A stretch of DNA of 64,000 bases from Gordonia sihwensis NBRC 108236 (GCF_000333035.1 NZ_BANU01000003.1:62001-126000); one strand, 5' to 3'; positions 40,241-49,853 are shown, counted from the stretch's first letter. Made by a program: numbers and translations. The notes: generated from the letters alone by a model not told the origin.

Positions 40241-41449
40241 TTGACTTCAACAGGCAGCAGCGGACAGGACCGCAGCGGCGCGGCGACGGAGGGATCCGCC
40301 GCCGGGACACTGTCTTTCACCCCGGAAGACGCGAAACTGATCGAACGCGCTCTGTTCGAGGTCAAGCGGGTGATCGTCGGCCAGGACAAGCTGGTCGAGC
40401 GCATCCTCACCGGTCTGCTGGCCCGCGGCCACATCCTGCTCGAGGGGGTGCCCGGCGTCGCGAAGACGCTGGCGGTCGAGACCTTCGCCACGGTGATCGG
40501 CGGCAGCTTCTCCCGCGTGCAGTTCACTCCCGACCTGGTGCCCTCCGACCTGATCGGTACCCGCATCTACCGGCAGGGACGCGAGGAATTCGACACCGAG
40601 CTCGGCCCGGTGGACGCCAACTTCGTCTTGGCCGACGAGATCAACCGCGCCCCGGCCAAGGTGCAGTCGGCGCTGCTCGAGGTGATGGCCGAGCGGCACG
40701 TGTCGATCGGCGGCTCCACCTACCCCATGCCCGATCCGTTCCTGGTGATGGCGACGCAGAACCCCATCGAGAACGAGGGCGTCTATCCGCTGCCGGAGGC
40801 GCAGCGCGACCGCTTCCTGTTCAAGGTCCTCGTCGACTACCCGTCGGTGGAGGAGGAGCGCGAGATCGTCTATCGGATGGGCAACGTCCCGCCGACGGCG
40901 TCGCAGATCCTCGACCCGGCGGCGACCATCCGACTGCAGCAGCTCGCGGCCAACGTCTTCGTTCATCATGCGCTCGTCGACTACGTGGTCCGGGTCATCA
41001 ACGCCACCCGGCGGCCCGCGGAGGTCGGGCTCGGCGAGGTCGACCAGTGGCTGGCCTACGGTGCGTCCCCGCGCGCGACGCTCGGCATCGTCGCCGCCGC
41101 TCGCGCCCTCGCGCTGATCCACGGGCGCGACTACGTGATCCCGCAGGATGTCGTCGAGGTGATTCCCGACGTCCTGCGGCATCGCCTCGTGCTGTCGTAC
41201 GACGCGCTGGCGGACGAGGTGACGCCCGATCACATCATCACTCGGGTGCTGCAGACCATCGGTCTCCCGCAGGTCTCCGCGGCGCCGGCCCAGCCGGTCC
41301 AGAGCCCGCCGGTCCAGCAGCCGCATGCGGCGCAGCAGCCCGTGCAGCAGGCGCACGTCCAGCAGCAGTCGGGTCCGCAGGCTCCCGCGGCGCAGGCCCC
41401 GGCCGCCCAGCAGTCGCCGACGGTTCAGCCGGGCAATGCCGGCCACTGA
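40241..41449 (+). CDS. moxR1: MoxR family AAA ATPase
   Basis: The 402-residue AAA+ protein has Walker A GVPGVAKT, Walker B LADEINRAP and sensor ATQNPIENEG motifs, and matches Rv1479 (MoxR1). MoxR proteins act as chaperones, usually with DUF58 and VWA partners, as here. TTG 40241 has TAGGAG seven bases upstream. The C-terminal tail (about residues 350-402) is rich in Gln, Pro and Ala and probably disordered; it is not part of the AAA core. The gene overlaps the DUF58 gene by 14 bases. Confidence 0.92.
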   Translation: MTSTGSSGQDRSGAATEGSAAGTLSFTPEDAKLIERALFEVKRVIVGQDKLVERILTGLLARGHILLEGVPGVAKTLAVETFATVIGGSFSRVQFTPDLVPSDLIGTRIYRQGREEFDTELGPVDANFVLADEINRAPAKVQSALLEVMAERHVSIGGSTYPMPDPFLVMATQNPIENEGVYPLPEAQRDRFLFKVLVDYPSVEEEREIVYRMGNVPPTASQILDPAATIRLQQLAANVFVHHALVDYVVRVINATRRPAEVGLGEVDQWLAYGASPRATLGIVAAARALALIHGRDYVIPQDVVEVIPDVLRHRLVLSYDALADEVTPDHIITRVLQTIGLPQVSAAPAQPVQSPPVQQPHAAQQPVQQAHVQQQSGPQAPAAQAPAAQQSPTVQPGNAGH

Positions 41450-42374
41450 CGGGCTGCCGTCGTTCGCGGCGGGAACACTGACCGACCCCGAGTTGACGGC
41501 TTCGCTGAAGTCTCTCGAGCTCACCGTCCGGCGCAAGCTCGACGGTGTGCTGCAGGGCGAGCATCTGGGCCTGATCCCCGGACCGGGATCCGAACCGGGC
41601 GAGGCGCGCGAGTATCAGCCCGGCGACGACATCCGGCGGATGGAGTGGTCGGTGACAGCCCGCACCGGTACTCCGCATGTACGGCAGATGATCGCCGACC
41701 GGGAGTTGGAGACGTGGTTCGTGGTCGACGCCTCGGCCAGCCTCGACTTCGGGACCGTCGGGCGGGCCAAACGCGACATCGCGATCGCCGCGGCGGCCGC
41801 GATCGTGCATCTGACGGCGGGTGGCGGTAATCGGCACGGCGCGATCATCGTGACGGGCGACGACGTGGTGCGGATACCGGCTCGTGCCGGCCGCGCTCAC
41901 GACCAGGCCCTGCTGAAGGCGATCGCGACCACTCGGCGGAGCGCTCCGGGAGTGCGCGGCGATCTGAACACCGGACTGGAGGCGTTGCGCCGCCCGTTGC
42001 GCAGGCGCGGACTGGCGGTGGTCGTGAGCGACTTCCTCGGCGAGATCGACTGGGCCCGCTCGCTGCGCGCGATCGGCGCGCATCACGACCTGCTGGGCGT
42101 GGAGGTGCTCGACCCGCGTGATGTGGAGTTGCCGCCGGTGGGACCGGTGACGCTCCGGGACGCCGAATCCGGTGAGGTGGTCGACGTCGACGTCACCGCG
42201 CAGGTGCGGGCCGACTACGCGCGGGCCGCCGCCGAACACCGGGCCGAGGTGCTGCGGACCTTCCGCAGCGCGGGCGGCCCGGTGCTGTCCCTGCGCAGCG
42301 ACCGTGACTGGATCGCCGACACCGTCCGCTTCGTCGGCATGCGCCGCCGGACGATGGCGGCGGGGGTGCGTTGA
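41436..42374 (+). CDS. DUF58 domain protein, Rv1480-like
   Basis: The 312-residue protein carries the DUF58 signature YQPGDDIRRMEWSVTARTG (about residues 58-76) and a VWA-like core with FVVDASASLDFGT. DUF58 proteins are partners of MoxR ATPases and of membrane VWA proteins. It overlaps moxR upstream and the VWA gene downstream (TGATG), which is strong evidence for joint translation. It corresponds to Rv1480. Confidence 0.9.
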   Translation: MPATDGLPSFAAGTLTDPELTASLKSLELTVRRKLDGVLQGEHLGLIPGPGSEPGEAREYQPGDDIRRMEWSVTARTGTPHVRQMIADRELETWFVVDASASLDFGTVGRAKRDIAIAAAAAIVHLTAGGGNRHGAIIVTGDDVVRIPARAGRAHDQALLKAIATTRRSAPGVRGDLNTGLEALRRPLRRRGLAVVVSDFLGEIDWARSLRAIGAHHDLLGVEVLDPRDVELPPVGPVTLRDAESGEVVDVDVTAQVRADYARAAAEHRAEVLRTFRSAGGPVLSLRSDRDWIADTVRFVGMRRRTMAAGVR

Positions 42375-43366
42375 TGAGCGATCTGTTCGCCCACCCCTGG
42401 TGGCTGTTCTCCACGCTGCTGGTGGTCGCGTTGATCGTCGCCTATGTCTACGTGATGCGACGGCGGCGGGCGCGGGCGCTCGCCTTCGCGAACCTCGACC
42501 TCCTGCGGTCGGTGACTCCGAAGAACCAGGACCGCTTCCGCCATGTGCCGGTCGCGGTGCTGCTGACCGGTCTGGTGCTGCTGACGATCGCGATGGCCGG
42601 ACCGATGGCCGAGCGCGACGTGCCGCGCAACCGTGCGACGGTCATGCTCGTCGTCGACGTGTCGAATTCGATGAAGTCCACCGATGTGGCGCCGTCGCGG
42701 CTCAAAGCGGCTCAGGCCGCAGGTAAACGGTTCGCCGACGAACTCACCGACGGAGTCAATCTCGGGCTCATCTCGTTCGCGGGCACGGCGTCGACCCTCG
42801 TCTCGCCGACACCCGACCACGCCGCGACCAAGAACGCGCTGGACCGGCTCAAACTCGCTGACAAGACGGCGACCGGAGAAGGCATCTTCGCGGCGCTGCA
42901 GCAGATCCAGACACTGAACGCGGTGCTGGGCGGGCCCGAGGGTGCTCCACCGGCACGGATCGTCCTCCTCTCCGACGGCAAGCAGACCGTCCCCGAGAGC
43001 CCGGACGACCCCCGGGGCGGCTTCACCGCCGCGCGCAAGGCCAAGGAGGAGGGCATTCCGGTGTCGACCATCTCCTTCGGAACCCTGACCGGCACCGTCG
43101 ATCTCGAAACTCCCGGCGGAGGCGTGGAGCGGGTGCCGGTCCCGGTCGACGACGAATCGCTGCGGAAGATCGCGAACCTCTCCGGCGGCGAGTTCTTCAC
43201 CGCCTCGAGCCTCGACGAACTGAACAAGGTGTACTCCACGCTGCAGAAACAGATCGGTTACGAGCGTGAACGCGGCGACAATTCGAGGCCCTGGCTGATC
43301 GCGGGCACGCTGCTGGCGGTCGCAGGCACATTCGCCGCCCTGCTCCTGAACCGGCGCCTCCCCTGA
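42374..43366 (+). CDS. VWA domain membrane protein, Rv1481-like
   Basis: The 330-residue protein has membrane segments near the N terminus (about 12-30 and 58-74), a VWA domain (about 90-290) with the metal-binding motif DVSNSMKS, and a C-terminal membrane segment (about 306-324). It is of the BatA type and forms the third member of the MoxR-DUF58-VWA set. The ATG overlaps the DUF58 stop by one base. It corresponds to Rv1481. fabG1 follows after 16 bases with its own apparent promoter. Confidence 0.9.
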   Translation: MSDLFAHPWWLFSTLLVVALIVAYVYVMRRRRARALAFANLDLLRSVTPKNQDRFRHVPVAVLLTGLVLLTIAMAGPMAERDVPRNRATVMLVVDVSNSMKSTDVAPSRLKAAQAAGKRFADELTDGVNLGLISFAGTASTLVSPTPDHAATKNALDRLKLADKTATGEGIFAALQQIQTLNAVLGGPEGAPPARIVLLSDGKQTVPESPDDPRGGFTAARKAKEEGIPVSTISFGTLTGTVDLETPGGGVERVPVPVDDESLRKIANLSGGEFFTASSLDELNKVYSTLQKQIGYERERGDNSRPWLIAGTLLAVAGTFAALLLNRRLP

Positions 43367-43368
43367 GA

Positions 43369-43374
43369 TAGGTT
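43369..43374 (+). promoter_or_regulatory. fabG1 -10 box TAGGTT, probable leaderless promoter
   Basis: GATAGGTTG is identical to the core of the M. tuberculosis fabG1-inhA promoter, where the well-known c-15t and t-8c isoniazid/ethionamide resistance changes lie. TAGGTT ends eight bases before ATG 43383. The box starts three bases after the VWA stop codon. Confidence 0.7.
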
Positions 43375-43376
43375 GA

Positions 43377-44117
<741 letters not shown>

Positions 44118-44176
44118 CGAGCCGGTACCGGCGCCGCCTTCCACACTTCTTCACTCACCCCCCACAGGAGCTTTTC

Positions 44177-45010
44177 GTGAGCGGAATCCTCGCAGGCAAG
44201 ACCATTCTGGTGACCGGCATCATCACCGATGCATCGATCGCCTTCCACACCGCCAAGGTCGCCCAGGAGCAGGGTGCCACCGTGATCATCACGGGCATCC
44301 CCGAGCGGCTGCGCCTCATCGACCGGATCGCCAAGCGGCTGCCGCAGGAGGTGCCGCCGGCCATCCCGCTCGACGTCACCGACGAGGAGAGCCTCGGGGC
44401 CCTCGCCGACAAGGTGCGCGAGCTCGCGCCCCAGGGGATCGACGGTCTCGTGCACTCGATCGCGTTCGCGCCCAAGACGCTCATGGGCCCGGATGCGCTG
44501 CCCTTCCTCGAGGGGCCGGGCCCGGACGTCGCGAAGTCGTTCGAGATCTCCGCGTGGAGCTATGCCTCGCTCGCCCGCGCTGCGCTGCCGGTGATGAACG
44601 AGGGCGGCTCGATCGTCGGCATGGACTTCGATCCGCGCACGGCACTGCCCGATTACAACTGGATGGGCGTTGCGAAGGCCGCCCTCGAATCGGTGAACCG
44701 CTACGTGGCGCGCGAGGTGGGGGAGGCCAAGCGCATCCGCTCCAACCTCGTGGCGGCCGGACCGATCAAGACGCTGGCGGCCAAGGCCATCTCCGGCACC
44801 GCGACCGACGATGCGCGCAAGCTCAACATGCTCAACGAGTACTGGGACGGAGCCTCGCCGATCGGCTGGAACGTCGACGACCCGGGCGTGGTGGGCACTA
44901 GTGTGTGCGCCGTGCTGTCGGACTTCCTCCCGGGCACCACGGGATCGATCATCTACGTCGACGGCGGAGCCAGCCACAACACCTGGTTCCCCGAGAACTT
45001 CCTCGGCTGA
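44177..45010 (+). CDS. inhA: Enoyl-ACP reductase InhA
   Basis: The 277-residue NADH-dependent enzyme performs the last reduction step of FAS-II and is the isoniazid target in mycobacteria. Tyr160 and Lys167 are the catalytic pair (YNWMGVAK). Ile16, Ile21 and Ser94, known resistance positions in M. tuberculosis InhA, keep their residues and numbering. The loop after Ser94 differs (HSIAFAPKT against HSIGFMPQT). The GTG start has AGGAG seven bases upstream. It implies that the organism makes mycolic acids. Confidence 0.96.
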   Translation: MSGILAGKTILVTGIITDASIAFHTAKVAQEQGATVIITGIPERLRLIDRIAKRLPQEVPPAIPLDVTDEESLGALADKVRELAPQGIDGLVHSIAFAPKTLMGPDALPFLEGPGPDVAKSFEISAWSYASLARAALPVMNEGGSIVGMDFDPRTALPDYNWMGVAKAALESVNRYVAREVGEAKRIRSNLVAAGPIKTLAAKAISGTATDDARKLNMLNEYWDGASPIGWNVDDPGVVGTSVCAVLSDFLPGTTGSIIYVDGGASHNTWFPENFLG

Positions 45011-45011
45011 G

Positions 45012-46067
45012 ATGCACGGATCGGAGGACGGCGGCGCATTCGATGCGCTGCTGTTCCTGTCGTTCGGCGGGCCGGAGAAGCCGGCGGATGTGCGGCCCTT
45101 CCTCGAGAACGTCACGCGCGGCCGCGGCGTGCCGCGCGAACGCCTCGACGAGGTGGTGGAGCACTACCTGCACTTCGGCGGGGTCTCGCCGATCAACCGT
45201 CTCAACCTCGACATGATCGAGGCGCTGCGCGCCGAGCTGGGGCGACGTGGCCGGGACCTGCCGATCTACTTCGGCAACCGCAACTGGCATCCGCTCGTCG
45301 CCGACACCACCCGCCGGATGTACGACGACGGGCACCGGCGGGTACTCGTGTTCCCCACCTCGGCGTGGGGCGGGTATTCGGGCTGCCGGCAGTACCACGA
45401 GGACATCGCGGGAGCGCTGTCGGCGACGGGGCTGGACGACGCCGGGCTGGTGCTGCGGAAGCTGCCGCAGTTCAGCGCCGAGCCGAAGTTCATCGAGGCC
45501 TCGGCGAATGCGCTGCGCACGGCCCTGGGTTCCTTCGGCACGGCGCCACGCGTGGTGTTCACCGCGCATTCGATTCCTGCGGCCGCCGACCGGAACGCCG
45601 GGCCCGCGGCCGAGGGCGGACACCTGTACTCGCTGCAGGTGAAGGCCGCCGCCGCGGCGGTGGCGCACTCGGTGGGCCTGCAGGAGTACGACGTGGTGTG
45701 GCAGTCGCGATCCGGTCCGCCGCAGGTGCCGTGGCTGGAGCCGGACATCTGCGATCACCTGCGAGAGCTGCGCGAGAGCGGCGTCACCGATGTGGCGGTG
45801 ATGCCGATCGGCTTCGTCTCCGATCACCTCGAGGTGATCTGGGATCTGGACTCCGAGGCCAGGGAACTGGCAGCCGAGCTCGGCATGGGATACGTGCGCG
45901 TACCGACGGTCGGCACCGACCCCGTCTTCCTCTCGATGATCGTCGACCTGATCGAGCGGTATGCGGACGGCGGGGGAGACGTCACCGCGATGGGCTGTGG
46001 CGACAACGGTGCGCTGTGCCGGCCCGACTGCTGTGTTCCCGCGCGGCGGCCGAGCAGCCGGCCGTGA
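45012..46067 (+). CDS. hemH: Ferrochelatase (coproporphyrin III type)
   Basis: The 351-residue enzyme inserts iron into the porphyrin; actinobacterial members act on coproporphyrin III. The iron/porphyrin motifs TAHSIP and FVSDHLEVIWDLD are present. The C terminus has cysteines in GCGDNGALCRPDCC, which fit the [2Fe-2S] ligands known in mycobacterial ferrochelatase. The ATG lies one base after the inhA stop, so it is co-translated with fabG1-inhA. It corresponds to Rv1485. Confidence 0.94.
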   Translation: MHGSEDGGAFDALLFLSFGGPEKPADVRPFLENVTRGRGVPRERLDEVVEHYLHFGGVSPINRLNLDMIEALRAELGRRGRDLPIYFGNRNWHPLVADTTRRMYDDGHRRVLVFPTSAWGGYSGCRQYHEDIAGALSATGLDDAGLVLRKLPQFSAEPKFIEASANALRTALGSFGTAPRVVFTAHSIPAAADRNAGPAAEGGHLYSLQVKAAAAAVAHSVGLQEYDVVWQSRSGPPQVPWLEPDICDHLRELRESGVTDVAVMPIGFVSDHLEVIWDLDSEARELAAELGMGYVRVPTVGTDPVFLSMIVDLIERYADGGGDVTAMGCGDNGALCRPDCCVPARRPSSRP

Positions 46068-46074
46068 TGTCCGG

Positions 46075-46899
46075 CTAGCTCGGATCCACCGTCACGAAGT
46101 CGATCAGCTCTTCCACGCTGCGCAGCAGCGGGACTTCCAGATCCCGGAAACTCGACACGCCCGCCAGAACGCGCCGCCAACCGTCTTGCGGTGTGCCCCA
46201 GCCGAGTTCGGAACAGATGCCGGTCTTCCAGTCCGTGCCCATCGGGATCACCGGCCAGGCGTCGATGCCGACGGACGCGGGCTTCACGGCCTGCCAGACA
46301 TCCACGTAGGGGTGGCCGCAGACGAGGACGTGCGGACCCACCTCGGCGGTCAGCTTGGCCTCCTTCGTGCCGGCGACCAGATGGTCGACCAGCACACCGG
46401 CCCTTCGATGCGGTGCGGGCTCGAAGTCGGCCAGCGCGTCGTCGAGGTTGTCGAGGCCGTCGAGACTGATGACGACGACGCCCTCGCCTCGGAGGTCGTC
46501 GCCCCAGACCCGTTCCAGGAGCGTGGCGTCGTGCACCCCCTCCACGAAGATGCGGCTGGAGCGCGCTGTGCGGGCCCGTTGCTTGGGCGCCGCGCGCGAG
46601 CCGGAGGCGGTCCGCGTGGGCTGGACCGGGCCGCGCCCGCGAGGCCGGACCAGAGTCACCGGCTTGCCGTCGATGAGGAATGCGGCCGGATACATGTGAA
46701 ACACGCGGGTCCGCCCGCGGCGATCCTCGAGCCGGACCATGTCGCCGGCGTAACTCTTCTCCAGACCCACCACGGCGCCGCAGAATCCGGTCGCCGCGTC
46801 TTCGACCACCAGATCGCGCTCGGCGGCCACTTCGGGGGCCTTCGGCTTGGTCTTGCGGGGCGAGGACAGCACGTCGCGGCCGTATCGATCATCGAACAC
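46075..46899 (-). CDS. DUF3097 protein, Rv1486c-like, with a Toprim-like segment
   Basis: The 274-residue cytosolic protein is convergent with hemH, as Rv1486c is. It starts MFDDRYGRDVL and has an N-terminal domain (about 20-90), a basic linker (about 92-114) and a C-terminal half. That half contains IFVEGVHDATLLE (Glu120) and GVLVDHLVAGTKE (Asp171), which resemble the Toprim motifs of primases and RNase M5, with the second aspartate missing. GTG 46899 lies eight bases after a TACCCT box on the minus strand; TTG 46908 is the alternative. The function is unknown. Confidence 0.85.
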   Translation of the reverse strand: MFDDRYGRDVLSSPRKTKPKAPEVAAERDLVVEDAATGFCGAVVGLEKSYAGDMVRLEDRRGRTRVFHMYPAAFLIDGKPVTLVRPRGRGPVQPTRTASGSRAAPKQRARTARSSRIFVEGVHDATLLERVWGDDLRGEGVVVISLDGLDNLDDALADFEPAPHRRAGVLVDHLVAGTKEAKLTAEVGPHVLVCGHPYVDVWQAVKPASVGIDAWPVIPMGTDWKTGICSELGWGTPQDGWRRVLAGVSSFRDLEVPLLRSVEELIDFVTVDPS

Positions 46900-46907
46900 G
46901 GATTCCA

Positions 46908-46913
46908 AGGGTA
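46908..46913 (-). promoter_or_regulatory. -10 box TACCCT of the DUF3097 gene, probable leaderless promoter
   Basis: TACCCT on the minus strand ends eight bases before GTG 46899, which favours that start. Confidence 0.5.
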
Positions 46914-46969
46914 GGGGCCGGCGTCGGGATCGGCGGGCGCGACGCTCCGGTGACCGCCGAGTCGCCGAG

Positions 46970-46975
46970 TATTCT
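46970..46975 (+). promoter_or_regulatory. -10 box TATTCT, probable leaderless promoter
   Basis: TATTCT ends seven bases before ATG 46983, with no ribosome binding site between them. Confidence 0.55.
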
Positions 46976-46982
46976 GGCTTGG

Positions 46983-47780
46983 ATGACCAGTTCCTCCCTG
47001 ATGCTGCGGTCGTGGCCGGCGAGCGCGTTGGCGGTGTGGGCGGCCGCGCGTGAGGCCGGCCGCTGCTCGGCCGACGACGTCCTGCACACCCTTCACGACT
47101 ACGCGCAGGTGCACGAGCTCGACCCCGGAGGCGACATCCTCGACCTGCTCGGCGCGGTGTCGGGCGCCAACGCGATGTGCGTGCGACTGCCCGCGCCCGG
47201 AGATGCCCAGGGACTGCCGCCGGGACGCCCCACCGATGCCGCGATGGCGGCGGGTGAGGTGATTCTGATCGACGACCGCGAACCCGAAGGTCCCAGTACG
47301 CCCGCCGCCGGAGCGATGCGTGCGCTCGCGCTCGTCCCGATCAGCACGGCCGAGCGCTGCCGATGGCAGTCGATGCGCTACGACCGTGACGTGGCGGTCG
47401 GGGCGTTGCTCTCCGACAGCCCGCTGGGGGAGGTCGAGTACGAACTGCGCAGCGCGGTCGCCGAGGCCGCGACCTCGATCGCCGCACTCGGCGGCAGGCG
47501 TGGTTCGCCGGCCGACCTGCGCGATGCGCTGGCCGCTCGGGTCTCGGCGTCGACCATCGATCTGCCGCCGCACGACAATCCCCGTGTCGACCGGGTGCTG
47601 GCGAGCGCCGCGCAGATCGACGCGATCGTGTCGTTGACGGGAACGGGGGAACTGGGCGACTCCGGATCGCAGTTGGCGACCGCCGACGAGCGGTTGCGCG
47701 GTCTGTCGGCGCTGGCGCGCCGAGCGCGGTCGGCGGCGGTGAACACACTGATCGCCGATTACCGGTTCCGCGCCGGCTGA
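46983..47780 (+). CDS. Conserved hypothetical protein
   Basis: The function is not recognised. The 265-residue, probably cytosolic protein has an alpha-helical N terminus (MTSSSLMLRSWPASALAVWA) followed by a mixed domain with no recognised catalytic motif and a helical C-terminal third. It is divergent from the DUF3097 gene, with 83 bases between the starts, and convergent with the small membrane-protein gene. The start follows a TATTCT box by seven bases. Confidence 0.75.
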   Translation: MTSSSLMLRSWPASALAVWAAAREAGRCSADDVLHTLHDYAQVHELDPGGDILDLLGAVSGANAMCVRLPAPGDAQGLPPGRPTDAAMAAGEVILIDDREPEGPSTPAAGAMRALALVPISTAERCRWQSMRYDRDVAVGALLSDSPLGEVEYELRSAVAEAATSIAALGGRRGSPADLRDALAARVSASTIDLPPHDNPRVDRVLASAAQIDAIVSLTGTGELGDSGSQLATADERLRGLSALARRARSAAVNTLIADYRFRAG

Positions 47781-47784
47781 CCGC

Positions 47785-48342
47785 TCAGACGCCCGCCAGC
47801 CAGCCGACTCCCGCGAACGCCGCCGCCCACAGCACAGAGGCGAACGTGCCGAGAATGAACTGTTCGCTGGCACGCGGAGCGCGGAGTTCGGAGAACCGGG
47901 CCAGGCTCTTCACCGCGAGGATGATCCCGATGCCGGCGGGCCACGCGAGAAGCAGCGACGCCGCCACCGCCGTGCGTTCGAGCATGCCGATGATCCGGCC
48001 GCCGCGCAGCGGTGCCTCGGGTTCGTCGTCGTGGTTGTCGGCCCGGGTCGGGATCCCGCCGAGCGCCAGCACGACGCGGACCGCGCTCGATCCGGTGGTC
48101 GCCGCGGCGATCACCGCCACGACGTGGACGGCGAGCAGCCCGGCGCCGGACGACGGCGCGCCGACCGCGGCGACGACGGCAGCCGCGGCGATGAGCGCCG
48201 CGCTCGCCGCCGCCGCGATCACATCGGTCGCCAGCACGGCGGAGTCGGACCGTTCGGGGTCGTCGACGAGGCGGCGCCGAACCAGCGAGGTGCCCGCGGA
48301 CACCGCGATCGCGAGCAGTAGCAGGACGATGATCGCGATCAT
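47785..48342 (-). CDS. Small polytopic membrane protein, partner of SatD-like gene
   Basis: The function is not recognised. The 185-residue protein has about four or five hydrophobic segments (roughly 1-18, 38-65, 68-88, 125-145 and 162-183). Its start codon overlaps the stop of the SatD-like gene (ATGA), so the two are always made together. This suggests that it is the effector controlled by, or acting with, the regulator. Confidence 0.78.
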   Translation of the reverse strand: MIAIIVLLLLAIAVSAGTSLVRRRLVDDPERSDSAVLATDVIAAAASAALIAAAAVVAAVGAPSSGAGLLAVHVVAVIAAATTGSSAVRVVLALGGIPTRADNHDDEPEAPLRGGRIIGMLERTAVAASLLLAWPAGIGIILAVKSLARFSELRAPRASEQFILGTFASVLWAAAFAGVGWLAGV

Positions 48343-48941
48343 TCACTCACCTCCGGCAGCGGGCTGACGCCGTCTGCGGTCTGAAGCAGTCGGCGGAACA
48401 GCTCCTCCGCCGGACGCTGCACATCCCAGCGCGCATGCCGCAGTCGCAGCGACATGGCCTGCGGCGAAATGCCCAGGGCATCCGCCGCCGCGGACTGGCT
48501 CGACCCGGCCGCGACCAAGGACACCGCCTCGCGACCGGCCTCGGAGCGGTCGAGCAGGACGTCGAGCAGGAGCCACGCGGCGGTCTGGGCATGATCGCAC
48601 CACGGCGACACCCCGCGAACGCACAGATGCCAGCGGTTCTTCTTCGCCGCCTCCACGGCGTCACGGGCGTCGAGGAAGGCCTGCCCGCGCCCCGCGCGTG
48701 TCTGCGGCGGCAGCGGAGCCTCCAGGGTGCCCACCCCGATGCCGACGCTCCAGTCGCCCGAGGCGGCGAGGTCGACGGCGAGCACAGCCAAGTGATCGGG
48801 GGACTCGAACACCGCTTGCACTTCATCGCCCGCGGTCCGCTCGAACGGTCGGATCATGCCCGGGCCGGAGCGGGCGAGCACCTCGGGCACCCGATCGCGT
48901 CCGGTACGGCTGCCCCGTTGATCGGCGGTCAGAACGAACAC
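48339..48941 (-). CDS. SatD family protein with C-terminal HTH
   Basis: The 200-residue protein begins MFVLTADQRGSR, which fits the conserved SatD start (D-x(3)-SR type). It continues with a domain of about 140 residues and ends with a helix-turn-helix (about 150-175, AADALGISPQAMSLRLRHA). SatD was named in Streptococcus mutans acid tolerance; the biochemical role is not established. GTG 48941 has GGAGG five bases upstream; GTG 48947 is inside that site. Two operator-like boxes overlap its apparent promoter, suggesting autoregulation. Confidence 0.78.
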   Translation of the reverse strand: MFVLTADQRGSRTGRDRVPEVLARSGPGMIRPFERTAGDEVQAVFESPDHLAVLAVDLAASGDWSVGIGVGTLEAPLPPQTRAGRGQAFLDARDAVEAAKKNRWHLCVRGVSPWCDHAQTAAWLLLDVLLDRSEAGREAVSLVAAGSSQSAAADALGISPQAMSLRLRHARWDVQRPAEELFRRLLQTADGVSPLPEVSE

Positions 48942-48989
48942 GGTCACCTCCCGAGTGAGTCCGCTTGGCGTGGGCGCGCGACGAATCCA

Positions 48990-49036
48990 TCAAGCATAAA
49001 GGCTTGAAACTGGGAGAATCAAGTGTTTTTGCTTGA
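48990..49036 (-). promoter_or_regulatory. Tandem TCAAGC-N6-GCTTGA boxes over the satD-like promoter
   Basis: Box 1 (48990-49007) is TCAAGC-ATAAAG-GCTTGA, a perfect inverted repeat. Box 2 (49019-49036) is TCAAGT-GTTTTT-GCTTGA, with one mismatch. The centres are 29 bp apart. On the minus strand -35 TTGATT (49017-49022) overlaps box 2 and -10 TATGCT (48993-48998) lies in box 1, 18 bases apart. Box 2 also covers the stop codon of the TVP38 gene. Confidence 0.7.
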
Positions 49037-49789
49037 TTGTGACCCGTTGACGGGCATGCGGGTGTCGACGATCAACCCGATGACACCGATAGAGAACAGC
49101 ACCGCGGAGAAGACCAGGCTGATCGGGCTGCCTTCGCCGGTCAGTGCATTGCCGAGGAAGATCAGGGCCGCGTTGCCCGGAGTCATCCCGATCACGGTCG
49201 CGGCCGTGTAGGGGAGGAGTCGGATGCTCGACAGCCCCGAGAGGTAGTTGAGCAGTGAGAAAGGACACACCGCGATCAGGCGCAGAGACCCGACCGCCAG
49301 CCAGCCGCGGCGCTCGAGGCGATACTCCACGGTGGCGATCACCGGATGGCGCAGGTACGGGCGGATCCGTTCCCGTCCCAGCCGCCGCGCGAGCAGGAAG
49401 GCGGCGACGGCGGCGATCGTCGACGACACCGTCGCTCCGGCGAAGGCGAGAGCCGGCGCGAACAGCACACCCGCCGTCACGGTGAACGCCGTCCGGGGAA
49501 CCGGACCGATCGGGACCACCGCGTAGGCGAGGAAGAACAGCGCCGGAAACCACGGCCCGAGCGATTCGGACCAGGCGCGCGCGGTCGCTATCGACGGCAG
49601 TGGGATGAAGTACGCGGCGACCAGTATCGCCACCACCGCGGCCATGACGATCCCGCCGCGGATCAGCGCTGTCCGGGTGACATCCGTCCGCCTGCGGGCC
49701 GGCCGGTCCCGGCGCGCCTCGGCGGTCGTGCCATCGAGGGACACCGGCTGTTCGACCGGAGCGGCGGACCGCGGTGAATTGATGCGCAC
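49019..49789 (-). CDS. TVP38/TMEM64 family membrane protein, Rv1491c-like
   Basis: The 256-residue protein has about five or six hydrophobic segments and the VTT (SNARE-associated, DedA-like) core, with a glycine-rich GPVPRTAFTVTAGVLFAP segment and NYLSGLS. The position next to mutA fits Rv1491c. Family members are thought to act as lipid scramblases or transporters; the role here is unknown. The GTG start has no clear ribosome binding site. The stop codon falls inside one of the satD-like operator boxes. Confidence 0.85.
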   Translation of the reverse strand: MRINSPRSAAPVEQPVSLDGTTAEARRDRPARRRTDVTRTALIRGGIVMAAVVAILVAAYFIPLPSIATARAWSESLGPWFPALFFLAYAVVPIGPVPRTAFTVTAGVLFAPALAFAGATVSSTIAAVAAFLLARRLGRERIRPYLRHPVIATVEYRLERRGWLAVGSLRLIAVCPFSLLNYLSGLSSIRLLPYTAATVIGMTPGNAALIFLGNALTGEGSPISLVFSAVLFSIGVIGLIVDTRMPVNGSQSSKNT

Positions 49790-49847
49790 GAGGGAGTAGT
49801 TTACGGGTCAGATCACATCCCCAGGTTCGCCCGAGCGTTTGATCGGT

Positions 49848-49853
49848 TATCGT
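49848..49853 (+). promoter_or_regulatory. Possible mutA -10 box TATCGT
   Basis: TATCGT lies about 50 bases before ATG 49903, and GGAGG precedes that start. No cobalamin riboswitch could fit or is visible in this short leader. Confidence 0.4.

Noticed and set aside
46656..47873. A 405-codon open frame on the minus strand
   Set aside because: It overlaps the DUF3097 gene out of frame and the 46983 gene in antisense; no domain is recognised.
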